Under the pieces are notes generated by a model that saw only the letters and a list, made by a program, of their open reading frames with translations, did no database searches and was not told the DNA's origin. From Clostridiaceae bacterium (lineage in GTDB: Bacteria; Bacillota; Clostridia; Lachnospirales; Lachnospiraceae): a stretch of DNA of 64,000 nucleotides. Every line of letters begins with the position of its first letter. Within the stretch, counting starts at the first letter, position 1. Made by a program: the position numbers and the translations under genes. Positions 35,384 to 43,242 of the stretch are shown here, piece by piece. The stretch is from contig CABIXM010000003.1 in NCBI GenBank assembly GCA_902362725.1, positions 175,951-239,950 on the forward strand, given 5' to 3'.

Positions 35384-36154
35384 ATGGGACATGTGATTGC
35401 AGTAGCCGGCAAAGGCGGTGTGGGAAAGACCACGCTTACCGGCCTTTTGATTCAGTATCTCTGCCAGAGCGGGAAGAAGCCGGTTCTGGCCGTGGATGCG
35501 GATGCCAACTCAAATCTCAATGAGGTGCTTGGCGTGGAGGCGGGCATCACCCTTGGAGAGCTCCGGGAGGAGATCGAGCGGGCGGGATCGGACAGCCGGT
35601 ATAAGATTCCCGTCGGGGTAACGAAAAAGGATTATCTGGAGGCCCGGCTGGCAGACGCCCTTACAGAGGAGGATGACTTTGATCTGATGGTCATGGGGCG
35701 CAGTCAGGGACAAGGCTGCTACTGCTTCGTGAATGGCCTGGTTCAAACGCAGGTGCAGAAGCTGCAGAGCCATTACCCTTATGTGGTGGTGGACAATGAG
35801 GCAGGAATGGAGCATGTAAGCCGTGGGCTCCTGCCGATGATGGAGATCGCAATTTTAGTCAGCGACTGTTCCAGGAGAGGCGTGCAGGCAGCCGGACGGA
35901 TTGCTGCTTTGATGAAGAAGCTGAATTTTAAGCCAAAGAAGGTGGGACTGATTATCAACCGGGCTCCGGAGGGGAATCTGGATGCCGGAACACTGGAAGA
36001 GATACAAAATCAGAACCTGGAGCTCCTTGGAGTAGTGCCTCATGACGATATGATTTACCGCTTTGACTGCGATGGAAAGCCCATTGTACAGCTTCCCATG
36101 GACTCTCCAGTGAGGAAAGCCCTTCAGGAGATTGTGGAAAAGCTGGAACTGTAG
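35384..36154 (+). CDS. cooC: CooC/AcsF-type nickel-insertion ATPase
   Basis: 256 residues of the MinD/SIMIBI class. The deviant Walker A is GKGGVGKTTLTGLL, and VDADANSNLNEVLG, RSQGQGCYCFVNGL (the CxC-type metal-binding block) and VVVDNEAGMEHVSRG follow, all typical of CooC. It inserts nickel into carbon monoxide dehydrogenase using ATP. No CODH gene is in the window, so its client must be elsewhere or lost. The ATG at 35384 follows GGAGAGG. It is part of a 2.4 kb segment flanked by direct repeats. Confidence 0.85.
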   Translation: MGHVIAVAGKGGVGKTTLTGLLIQYLCQSGKKPVLAVDADANSNLNEVLGVEAGITLGELREEIERAGSDSRYKIPVGVTKKDYLEARLADALTEEDDFDLMVMGRSQGQGCYCFVNGLVQTQVQKLQSHYPYVVVDNEAGMEHVSRGLLPMMEIAILVSDCSRRGVQAAGRIAALMKKLNFKPKKVGLIINRAPEGNLDAGTLEEIQNQNLELLGVVPHDDMIYRFDCDGKPIVQLPMDSPVRKALQEIVEKLEL

Positions 36155-36205
36155 TCGGAAGGAACAGCCAAAAAATGGAAAGGGAAAAGAAAGGTCGTAT
36201 CAAAT

Positions 36206-36313
36206 ATGAAGCTGGAATACGCAAAGAATAACCTGACACAAGTTCCAGGGCAGATGTATCTTCCGGCTTGCGAGAAATTACGAAACTCGGATAGAAAGCA
36301 GGTGCGAAAATGA
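36206..36313 (+). CDS. Small ORF, 35 residues, coupled to the zinc-ribbon gene
   Basis: An ATG at 36206 opens a 35-codon frame (MKLEYAKNNLTQVPGQMYL at the start, ending RKQVRK). Its TGA overlaps the ATG of the next gene (ATGA at 36310-36313), which is the main reason to take it seriously. The ribosome binding site AAAGG is weak. It may be a remnant of a longer gene or a translational leader. No family recognised. Confidence 0.3.
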   Translation: MKLEYAKNNLTQVPGQMYLPACEKLRNSDRKQVRK

Positions 36314-36510
36314 GTGATGTATTACCTACATGCCAGGAAACACGCGGTATGATGACGATTGAAGAGATTGACTGCCCCAAATGCGGAGGCGTGATAGAGC
36401 TATTTATACGGGATGGGCAGACTGTGGGAGAAAGCATCTGCGATCAGTGCGGTTTTGCAATACCGGGTGACGTGCATCTGTCCCTGTATCTTGAGGAGGT
36501 GGCAAAATGA
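36310..36510 (+). CDS. Small zinc-ribbon protein
   Basis: 66 residues with CPKCGG and, 18 residues later, CDQCG, a CxxC-x(n)-CxxC zinc ribbon. The preceding MMTIEEIDCPKCGGVIELF resembles small metal-binding proteins found near CODH/acetyl-CoA synthase genes, but I do not assign a function. Both ends are ATGA overlaps with neighbouring frames (36310-36313 and 36507-36510), so the three short frames are a coupled chain. It sits between the intact and the broken cooC copies. Confidence 0.6.
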   Translation: MSDVLPTCQETRGMMTIEEIDCPKCGGVIELFIRDGQTVGESICDQCGFAIPGDVHLSLYLEEVAK

Positions 36511-36829
36511 AAATATCTGTATGTGGAAAGGGTGGAAGCTTAGTGATATTCCGAAAGGGTATTACACAGAAAAGAACGGAATCAAGCTTGCGGTGAAGAT
36601 AGGAGAGCTGAGTGGAAGACTTCAAAAACCCGTGTATTATGTATTGAATAAGGTGGACGAGGAAAGCAGGAAAGTGCTGGAGCAGGCCATAGGAGATCCT
36701 GAGCGGATACTGGCAGTTCTGCCTGTAGAGCCAGAACTCACAAAGGCAGCGCTGCTTGGCCAAAAGCTGATTTTGGAGAACAGTGAGCTTGATCAGGCAG
36801 CAAAGAAGATCTGCAGGACGCAGATATAA
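36507..36829 (+). pseudogene. Broken second cooC paralog (internal deletion and frame change)
   Basis: The frame opening at 36507 starts MKISVCGKGGS, the first half of a CooC P-loop, then loses it and stops at 36596. From about 36539 another frame reads KNGIKLAVKIGELSG, PVYYVLNKVDEESRKVLEQA and ILAVLPVEPELTKAALLGQ, the C-terminal third of a CooC-like ATPase, ending at 36829. Roughly the middle 150 residues, including the rest of the Walker A motif, are missing at one junction near 36537. The copy cannot be functional. Confidence 0.75.
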
Positions 36830-36838
36830 CAAGTCTTT

Positions 36839-36883
36839 AAAAGCCAGGACAGAGTCGATCAGATCTTTGTTCTGGCTTTTTCA
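36839..36883 (+). terminator. Terminator after the broken cooC
   Basis: AAAAGCCAG (36839-36847) pairs with CTGGCTTTT (36872-36880), followed by more T. The loop is long but has inner GATC pairing. Confidence 0.6.
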
Positions 36884-36902
36884 GGTGAATTTGAGGGAGG
36901 TT

Positions 36903-36924
36903 AAATTGACGCCCAGTAGGTGCG
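36903..36924 (+). repeat. Direct repeat, copy 2
   Basis: Exact 22-base copy of 34476-34497. Here it is outside any gene, 102 bases before the M18 peptidase start. The two copies bracket the TetR-cooC segment. Confidence 0.85.
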
Positions 36925-37025
36925 GCAATGAGAAAAACAGAGATAGAAATATAGTTTCAAACGTGATAAAATCAAAGACAGAGTAATAGATACGCACAAT
37001 ATCGTGATAGAAAGAAGGAACACAC

Positions 37026-38402
37026 ATGGATTTACTCACTTACAAAAGAACAAACGTCTACGAAACCGCAGATGAGACCCTGATGACGGAGATCTTCGAT
37101 TTTGCCGAGGGCTATAAGCAGTTCCTGGATGAAGGAAAGACCGAGCGGGAGTGTTGCGCCTATGTGGAGGCGGCTGCGAAGGCCGCAGGCTACGAGGCTT
37201 TCGATTTTGGCCGCAGGCTCAAGGCGGGCGACAAGATTTATTACAACAACCGCGGGAAAAATATGTATCTGATCAAGGTGGGCACCGAGAATATCGCGAA
37301 GGACGGCATCCGTATCATCGCCTCTCATATTGACAGTCCCCGTCTGGATCTGAAGCAGCTTCCTCTCTACGAGTCCGAGGGCGTGGCTCTGGGCAAGACC
37401 CATTACTACGGGGGCCTGCGCAAATATCAGTGGGCGGCCATACCCCTTGCCCTGCACGGCGTGGTGGCATTAAAGGACGGCACTACGGTGCAGGTAAAAG
37501 TGGGTGAAGACGAGAGCGATCCGGTGTTTTATATCAGCGATCTGCTTCCCCATCTGGCAGCCAAGCAGAATCAGAAGCCTCTGGGCAACGCCATCGAGGG
37601 AGAGCAGCTGAACATCTGGTTTGGCAACATTCCTTACACGGCAGCGACTGAGGACGATGAAAAAACCGTTAAGAACCATGTGCTGCACCTGCTGAATGAT
37701 AAATACGGTATCACCGAGGCAGATTTCATGAGTGCCGAGCTGTCCATGGTTCCGGCTTTCAAGGCCAAGGATGTGGGCTTCGATCGCGCCCTGCTTGGAA
37801 GCTACGGCCACGACGACCGTGTCTGCGCGTACCCTGCATGGAAAGCCTGCCTGGACGAGACTTCCGATCAGCATACGGTTATGGTTATTCTGGCAGATAA
37901 GGAGGAGATCGGAAGCGAGGGAACCACCGGTATGCAGAGTGCCATCTTCACGGATCTTATCGATGAACTGGCAGCAGCCTTCGGAGTGTCCGCAGCAGCG
38001 GTACGGGCCCATTCCAAGTGCCTGTCCGCGGACGTGACAGCGGCTTACGATCCCAATTATCCGGAGGTCTGCGAAAAGACCAACTCTGTGTTCCTGTCCT
38101 GCGGCGCAGGTATGATGAAGTTTACCGGAGCCAGAGGAAAGAGCGGATCCAACGACGCCAACGCTGAGTTTCTTGCGTATCTGCGGAAGCTTTTCGATGA
38201 GAACGGCGTAGTATGGCAGACCGGGGAGCTTGGTAAGGTAGATGAAGGAGGCGGCGGAACCGTAGCGAAATTCATCGCCAAGTTCAACATCGACACGGTA
38301 GATATCGGCGTTCCGGTGATTTCCATGCATTCTCCCTGGGAGGTGGTATCCAAGGCGGATCTGTATGAGAATTATCTGGCGTTCAAAGCATTTATAAAGT
38401 AA
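37026..38402 (+). CDS. M18 family aminopeptidase
   Basis: 458 residues. Metal-binding and catalytic blocks are present: IASHIDSPRLDLK (His and Asp), LGSYGHDDRVCAYPAW (Asp), DKEEIGSEGTTGM (catalytic Glu pair) and the closing PVISMHSPWEVVSKADLY with the last His. M18 enzymes are large cytoplasmic zinc aminopeptidases, usually preferring acidic or aliphatic N-terminal residues. Length is typical of the clostridial form. GAAAGAAGG precedes the ATG. Confidence 0.92.
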   Translation: MDLLTYKRTNVYETADETLMTEIFDFAEGYKQFLDEGKTERECCAYVEAAAKAAGYEAFDFGRRLKAGDKIYYNNRGKNMYLIKVGTENIAKDGIRIIASHIDSPRLDLKQLPLYESEGVALGKTHYYGGLRKYQWAAIPLALHGVVALKDGTTVQVKVGEDESDPVFYISDLLPHLAAKQNQKPLGNAIEGEQLNIWFGNIPYTAATEDDEKTVKNHVLHLLNDKYGITEADFMSAELSMVPAFKAKDVGFDRALLGSYGHDDRVCAYPAWKACLDETSDQHTVMVILADKEEIGSEGTTGMQSAIFTDLIDELAAAFGVSAAAVRAHSKCLSADVTAAYDPNYPEVCEKTNSVFLSCGAGMMKFTGARGKSGSNDANAEFLAYLRKLFDENGVVWQTGELGKVDEGGGGTVAKFIAKFNIDTVDIGVPVISMHSPWEVVSKADLYENYLAFKAFIK

Positions 38403-38421
38403 AGATTTGCTTTGGCAACTC

Positions 38422-38449
38422 TTGATTTTTTAAAACAAAGCGTTAAAAT
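38422..38449 (+). promoter_or_regulatory. Promoter of fucO
   Basis: TTGATT (38422-38427), 16-base spacer, TAAAAT (38444-38449), 49 bases before the start codon. Confidence 0.6.
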
Positions 38450-38497
38450 AATAACGAGGGAAATGGTTGGTTCAAAAGAAAAAGGAGACGATATATT

Positions 38498-39643
38498 ATG
38501 GCAAACAGAATTACATTGAATGAGACCTCTTATCATGGAGCTGGCGCGATTCAGGAAATCGCCGGAGAGGTAAAGAATCGGGGCTTCCACAAAGCGCTGG
38601 TATGCACCGGCCCGGGTCTCTACAAGCGCGGAACCACAGGGAAGGTAACCAAAGTGCTGGAGGATGCAGGCCTGGCATACGAGGTTTTCTGTGACATTAA
38701 GTCTAATCCGACCATTGATAACGTAAAGGCAGGCGTAGAGGCATTTAAGACAACAGGCGCTGATTACATCATTGCCGTTGGCGGCGGCTCTCCCATGGAC
38801 ACTGCGAAAGCCATCGGTATCATCATCAACAATCCGGAGTTCGCGGATGTGAGAAGTCTGGAGGGCGTAGCACCCACAAAGCATGCCTGTGTACCGATTA
38901 TCGCAGTGCCGACCACAGCAGGAACCGCTGCTGAGGTAACCATCAACTATGTCATTACCGATGTGGAGAGAAAGCGGAAATTCGTGTGCGTAGATACCCA
39001 CGATATGCCGATTATCGCAGTGGTTGATCCGGATATGATGGCAGACATGCCGGCAAGCCTGACCGCAGCCACCGGAATGGACGCCCTGACCCATGCTATC
39101 GAGGGCTACACCACCAAGGCAGCCTGGGAAATGACAGATATGTTCCATCTGAAGGCCATCGAGATCATCGGAAAGTCCTTACGCGGCGCGGTAAAGAACG
39201 AAGCCGAGGGACGCGAGGGCATGGCTCTGGGTCAGTACATCGCAGGCATGGGCTTCTCCAACGTAGGTCTGGGAATCGCCCATTCCATGGCGCATACCCT
39301 GGGCGCAGTTTATGACACTCCCCACGGAGTGGCATGCGCGATGATGCTCCCCATTGTAATGGAGTACAATGCGGACTGCACCGGTGAGAAATACAGAGAG
39401 ATCGCCAGAGCGCTGGGCGTAAAGGGCGTGGACGAGATGTCTGTAGAGGAATACCGTAAAGCTGCTGTAGACGCTGTCCGGAAGCTTTCAGAGGACGTGG
39501 GGATCCCCGCGAAGCTGGAAACATTGAAGGAAGAAGATCTGGATTTCCTGGCAGAATCTGCTTACGCAGATGCCTGCAGACCGGGCAATCCGAAGGACAC
39601 CAGCGTAGAAGAGCTGAAAGAGCTGTTCCGCAAGGTGATGTAA
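38498..39643 (+). CDS. fucO: Iron-containing alcohol dehydrogenase, lactaldehyde reductase type
   Basis: 381 residues, closely resembling E. coli FucO along the whole length: IAVGGGSPMDTAKAIGIIINNPEFADVRSLEG, PTTAGTAAEVTINYVITD and ALGQYIAGMGFSNVGLG are nearly shared (quoted in blocks). The metal ligands are in MDALTHAIEGY, HSMAHTLGA and TPHGVA. FucO reduces L-lactaldehyde to 1,2-propanediol in fucose and rhamnose fermentation. No other fucose gene is adjacent; the gene has its own promoter and strong terminator, so it may serve as a general NAD-linked alcohol dehydrogenase. Confidence 0.88.
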   Translation: MANRITLNETSYHGAGAIQEIAGEVKNRGFHKALVCTGPGLYKRGTTGKVTKVLEDAGLAYEVFCDIKSNPTIDNVKAGVEAFKTTGADYIIAVGGGSPMDTAKAIGIIINNPEFADVRSLEGVAPTKHACVPIIAVPTTAGTAAEVTINYVITDVERKRKFVCVDTHDMPIIAVVDPDMMADMPASLTAATGMDALTHAIEGYTTKAAWEMTDMFHLKAIEIIGKSLRGAVKNEAEGREGMALGQYIAGMGFSNVGLGIAHSMAHTLGAVYDTPHGVACAMMLPIVMEYNADCTGEKYREIARALGVKGVDEMSVEEYRKAAVDAVRKLSEDVGIPAKLETLKEEDLDFLAESAYADACRPGNPKDTSVEELKELFRKVM

Positions 39644-39750
39644 AAATAACATTGTAAAGAATAAAAACTGCCCGGTATTTACACGGGTGCTCATAAGACA
39701 GTAATTCTAAAAATTACGACTGGGGCATCTGTCAGGCGGGATTGGCAACG
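39644..39750 (+). other. Structured region between fucO and its terminator
   Basis: No gene is seen. The stretch contains CCCG/CGGG (39671-39687), GTAATT/AATTAC (39701-39717) and GACAG/CTGTC pairs, then runs into the strong terminator. It is longer and more structured than an ordinary 3' untranslated region and could be a small RNA, but no family was recognised. Confidence 0.35.
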
Positions 39751-39794
39751 AAATAACGGGTATCTGGTGAGAGCCGGATACCCGTTATTTTTTT
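39751..39794 (+). terminator. Strong Rho-independent terminator
   Basis: Perfect 14-bp stem AAATAACGGGTATC (39751-39764) / GATACCCGTTATTT (39777-39790), then further T residues. It marks the end of the conserved chromosomal block before the accessory region. Confidence 0.9.
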
Positions 39795-39982
39795 GCCGTC
39801 ACGAAAAGCAATAGATTTATTCACAGCTTTCAGGTATAATTGCCTTAAATCAATCCTATCCCATTCATTCCGAGATTTTTTCAAAAAATCTCAAAAAAGT
39901 TTGAAAGCATTGGAACAATTCAGCCGTTCTCATGCCATATATAGTAGAGGGCTGAATACAAACGCGATTGGAGGTGACGCTG

Positions 39983-41309
39983 ATGGACAAGCAGACAGGC
40001 CCAAAAGGTTTTCTTGTGGTGCTGCCCAGTGAAATTATCGAGATACCACAGGATAGCGACAAATCATGTCTGACGCTGTTTTACAGCTTGCCGCGAGAGC
40101 TTGCGGAGAAATGGAAGCCAGCGTATGAGCTGCCCCGCTGCCCGTATGAGGTCTTGCGGATGGACAAATATGACCACATCGTATGTGATGATATGTTCAA
40201 GCTGCTTGTGTGGGATTGCTACGCATGGTGCGCATGGCAGTTCTTTCAAGTGAAAGACCGCAAGGGAAACTACCGTGACATTCCCGGCAACTGGAATCAG
40301 TATGCAGGGTATTTTCCCTTGTGGAGGCTGTCGTACAGCATCATCCCCTACATCCGAATGAAGTTCGAGCAGAACGGACTGGGCTTCCAAAACCTATACA
40401 ACATCCCGCAGGGCGTGGAAGTGCCGTGGCTGACCTATCAGCAGTTCAGCAATCTGATCGGCAATGTCACCGACATGGTGATTTCGGAACAGGGCTGGCA
40501 GCCGATGATCGACGCGATCTGGGAAAACCGTACCGTGGAGGACTGCGAAACCACCGGCAGCACCGTCAAGACGGATTTCATGCGGAAGTGGCATCATAAC
40601 CGCTCCGGCAAGCCGATTTCTCTGGATGAAATGATGGAGAACGAGGACGGCGAATATATTTCGGCCTATGCCTGTGACGCGAAGACGGCAGACAGCGAAT
40701 TTCTTTTATCCAAGCGCCAGTACCGGCAGCTCACCGGCCGGGAGCAGGCCAGCGATGTGATCGCGTATCAGATCCGGCAATCCTTCAAACCGGGCGAAGT
40801 CACACCGGAGGAAGCCAACCAACTCGGCTATGAATTTGCCAGGCGCTTCACGAAGATCGACCATGCCTTTATCGTCTGTACCCACACCGACAAGCAGCAT
40901 GACGAAGGAACTGACGGCAAAAATAAAGGCAGCAGAGAGCCGTATGGCAGAGATTGCCGTGCTGAAAACGCACATCATCGATTATGCCAAGACCAGAGAT
41001 ATTTACGCCGCCTACCGCAAGGCCGGGTATTCCAAGAAATACTACGATGCGCATGAGAGCGACATCCTCATCCACAAGGCAGCGAAGAAGGCGTTTGACG
41101 ATCTGGCGCTGAAAAAGCTGCCCACCGTCAAGAGCCTGCAAGCGGAATATTCCGATCTGCTCGTGCAAAAGAAGCTCGATTATGCAGAGCTTTCCAAGGC
41201 TCGTGACGAAGCGAAGCGGCTCCAGATTCATAAGGCCAACGCCGAGATGCTCCTGCGCACGGATGCCGAGGAACAGCGGCAGACAAGAGAGCATCAACAG
41301 GAAAAATAG
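39983..41309 (+). pseudogene. Composite relaxase pseudogene: conjugation-regulator N-part joined to relaxase N-part and C-part
   Basis: From ATG 39983 (after GGAGG) the frame first encodes about 225 residues like a regulator of clostridial integrative elements, perhaps sigma-like (TDFMRKWHHNRSGKPISLDEM near its end). Near 40660 it passes in frame into a relaxase block: TADSEFLLSKRQYRQLTG, QIRQSFKPGEVTPEEANQLG and FIVCTHTDKQH, the region before the metal-binding HxH. Near 40895 the relaxase frame is lost; the plus-one frame from 40902 to 41309 gives the relaxase C-terminus (LTAKIKAAESRMAEIAVLKTH, KKLPTVKSLQAEYSDLL). Two deletions have therefore removed the catalytic centre. Confidence 0.65.
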
Positions 41310-41330
41310 CACTGCTTTGCAGGGCGCAGC

Positions 41331-41415
41331 CGAACGGGAACCGTTCGATCAATCAGGGGCTTGGGGAGATTTTCCCCAACAAGCAAAGGGAGATTTCCGG
41401 TGACGGAAATCTCCC
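41331..41415. repeat. Three consecutive perfect hairpins
   Basis: CGAACGG/CCGTTCG (41331-41347, GAA loop), TTGGGGA/TCCCCAA (41361-41379) and GGGAGATTTCCG/CGGAAATCTCCC (41388-41415, GTGA loop). They lie between the relaxase C-terminal remnant and the integrase stub. They may be back-to-back terminators of the two convergent genes or part of a transfer origin. Confidence 0.6.
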
Positions 41416-41431
41416 TGTTCGTCAAGTTTGT

Positions 41432-41536
41432 ATAGCAGAAGCCGTACTTGATTTTGCCGGAAAGCTCATAGCCTTTGATATAGCGTGCTTCCCATCTGCC
41501 GTCCTTGCGTTTGAAAATATTTTCGCCTTTTGCCAT
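41432..41536 (-). pseudogene. N-terminal stub of a tyrosine-recombinase integrase
   Basis: From ATG 41536 the minus strand encodes MAKGENIFKRKDGRWEARY and IKGYELSGKIKYGFCY, the N-terminal arm-binding region of Tn916/Tn1549-type integrases. After about 35 residues the similarity stops; the frame runs on to 41294 through the hairpins without integrase character. The core-binding and catalytic domains are missing, so the element cannot excise itself. GGAGG lies upstream on the minus strand. Confidence 0.75.
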
Positions 41537-41738
41537 CTTGAGAACCTCCTAATTTTTTGAAAACGTTGTAGCAACTCACATTCTACCAACAGCACCAAGC
41601 TGTTCCAGACTGCGCATTTGACTGCGATAAACCGTCAGCCAAACGTGTCAGCAGCAGAAATCGGGCACATAATTTCAAGTTCACGCCTGCACCCTAATTT
41701 CTTTTTTCAAAAACTGCCGCAAATTCACCTCTTCCTAA

Positions 41739-41767
41739 TTGATTTTTACCGAGCTAAGTGCTATAAT
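41739..41767 (+). promoter_or_regulatory. Strong promoter of the TetR-sipW operon
   Basis: TTGATT (41739-41744), 17-base spacer, TATAAT (41762-41767) with a TGC just before it (extended -10). It is the only convincing promoter before the surface-fibre operon. Confidence 0.75.
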
Positions 41768-41921
41768 TTAACAAATATTATAGGGCGTAAGGGTCATGGA
41801 GTGGTGAACTCCACGATAAAATCTCGGCGCAATGGCAAATGGGTCAGCGGCTGGCTGATTGCAGTTGCTTTTTTTGGGGATTCGCATAAGTGGCCGCTTA
41901 TTTGCAACGGAGGGTAACTGT
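41768..41921 (+). other. Long structured leader of the TetR-sipW operon
   Basis: About 150 transcribed bases before the first gene. A hairpin TGGAGT/ACTCCA (41797-41813) is followed by TCAGC/GCTGA (41846-41860) with outer GCAA/TTGC pairing and then a run of seven T (41870-41876), an arrangement that could act as an attenuator. A short frame starting GTG-GTG and ending at 41917 also crosses it. The 41537-41738 stretch upstream has no gene. No riboswitch class was recognised. Confidence 0.4.
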
Positions 41922-42536
41922 TTGGATCAGCAAAGCATGAAGCAGACATTTATGATGAGTGCCGTCCGGGTCATAGCGCGGGATGGGCTGGTTAAGGCAA
42001 CAACCAAGGCCATCGCGGCAGAAGCGGGACTGAACGAAGCGTTTATTTACAGATGCTTCAGCAGCAAAGACGAGTTGCTCAGCGCGGCTTTCTATCAGGA
42101 GAATGAGAATTTCACAACGCTTCTGCGTGAAACGCTGCCAGTCATGCATATGCCGGGTCTTACATGGAAAGAACGTGCATTCCTGCTCTGGAAGCAGAGT
42201 TGGGAATTCATTCTGAAGAATGAGGCCGACTGTATTTTCTACATCCGCTACTGTTACTCTGCGGACTGCCGGGCACAAGCGTATGACACACACCTGACGC
42301 ATTTCCAAGCGCTGATTGAAAAAGTCAGACCTGCCTTCAAGCCGGACACGAACGTGGATATGCTGGTGCACCAGATTTTCGACACCATGCTGGCTTTTGC
42401 AACGCGGGTGCTGAACGGCGAGATGGAGAACAGCGAGGCCACGACCGAATGGACATTTGAACAGATTTATAGCTTTGTCGTGCCGAATGTCAGGGCCGAA
42501 GTTTTAGAGGAAGAGGATAAGAAAGAAGCGATATGA
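41922..42536 (+). CDS. TetR family regulator of the surface-fibre operon, TTG start
   Basis: 204 residues. The HTH is in MSAVRVIARDGLVKATTKAIAAEAG with NEAFIYRCFSSKDELLSAAF, and a helical ligand domain follows. The TTG at 41922 is 7 bases after GGAGGG, while the next ATG (41937) is too far. Its stop overlaps the signal peptidase ATG (42533-42536), so regulator and secretion genes are made together. It probably senses a small molecule and controls this operon, possibly its own promoter. Confidence 0.82.
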   Translation: MDQQSMKQTFMMSAVRVIARDGLVKATTKAIAAEAGLNEAFIYRCFSSKDELLSAAFYQENENFTTLLRETLPVMHMPGLTWKERAFLLWKQSWEFILKNEADCIFYIRYCYSADCRAQAYDTHLTHFQALIEKVRPAFKPDTNVDMLVHQIFDTMLAFATRVLNGEMENSEATTEWTFEQIYSFVVPNVRAEVLEEEDKKEAI

Positions 42537-43183
42537 ACAGATCCCTTAAAAAAATCTGGAATGTGATCAGTAGTATTCTGGTTGCGCTGGTGGTGATTCT
42601 GGCGTTGCTGCTGGTGGGCGCAAGGGTCGTGGGCCTGCAGGTATTCACCGTGCTGTCCGGATCCATGGAACCGACCTATTACACCGGTTCGCTGATCTAT
42701 GTAAAAGAGGTAGACCCCTACACCATCGAGGTCGGACAGCCCATCACCTTCATGCTGGACGAGAACACTGTGGTTACCCACCGTGTCGTGGGCATCGTCC
42801 CGGACGAGGAAGACCCCACCGTGATCCGCTTCCGTACCAAGGGCGATGCCAACGAGGCTGAGGACGGCAGGCTGGTACATTATAAAAATGTGATCGGCAC
42901 ACCGATCTTCTCCATCCCGTATCTGGGCTATGTTGCGGACTACATCCAGCATCCGCCCGGCATGTACATCGCCATCTCCGCAGGCGCGATCCTGCTGCTG
43001 CTTGTATTCATCCCCGACATTTTTGCGGACGATAAAGACAAGGAACAGGGCAAAAAGAAGAAGTCCTCCCGCCGTAATAAGGATGCGCATGTCGCGGCAC
43101 ACGAGGCTGTTGCGGTCGATGCACTCCGGCAGGAGCTGCTGAGGCGAGAAGCAAAACGGGACGAGCAGGAAGTGCCTCATTGA
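42533..43183 (+). CDS. sipW: SipW-type signal peptidase I
   Basis: 216 residues of the S26B (ER/archaeal-like) group. Membrane helices lie at about 11-38 and 135-160. The catalytic serine is S44 in LSGSMEPTYY, and the second catalytic residue is a histidine, H83 in VVTHRVVGIV, rather than the lysine of ordinary bacterial signal peptidases. In Bacillus SipW processes TasA and TapA. Here it is followed directly by five TasA-like proteins, its expected clients. The C-terminal 55 residues are cytoplasmic and highly charged. Confidence 0.9.
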   Translation: MNRSLKKIWNVISSILVALVVILALLLVGARVVGLQVFTVLSGSMEPTYYTGSLIYVKEVDPYTIEVGQPITFMLDENTVVTHRVVGIVPDEEDPTVIRFRTKGDANEAEDGRLVHYKNVIGTPIFSIPYLGYVADYIQHPPGMYIAISAGAILLLLVFIPDIFADDKDKEQGKKKKSSRRNKDAHVAAHEAVAVDALRQELLRREAKRDEQEVPH

Positions 43184-43242
43184 ATGAAGGGCAATGCTGC
43201 AAGGCTCCCTATATATAACATTATTTTAGGAGGTTTTCGGAA

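Larger units (their letters stand above)
39795..41540. mobile_element. Scar of a conjugative or mobilizable element
   Basis: This stretch holds only broken mobility genes: a composite pseudogene with relaxase parts (39983-41309) and an integrase N-terminal stub on the other strand (41432-41536), with three hairpins between. The first 188 bases (39795-39982) have no gene; they contain TATAAT at 39835 without a good -35, and a 10-bp palindrome GAGATTTTTT/AAAAAATCTC (39872-39892). Exact element ends and attachment sites could not be found by eye. Confidence 0.65.

Noticed and set aside
37470..38330. A 286-codon minus-strand frame inside the M18 peptidase gene
   Set aside because: Shadow of a well identified enzyme gene.
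39793..40032. A 79-codon frame between the fucO terminator and the relaxase pseudogene
   Set aside because: It starts in the terminator tail, crosses a palindrome and overlaps the better-supported frame at 39983; no coding character.
41790..41880. Resemblance of the fibre-operon leader to a c-di-GMP (GEMM) riboswitch
   Set aside because: Short blocks such as GGCGCAA look similar, but the conserved core and the P2 stem could not be lined up; reported only as an unclassified leader.
41618..41917. A 99-codon frame across the promoter and leader of the fibre operon
   Set aside because: It spans the -35/-10 boxes, has no ribosome site and is compositionally unlike the genes.
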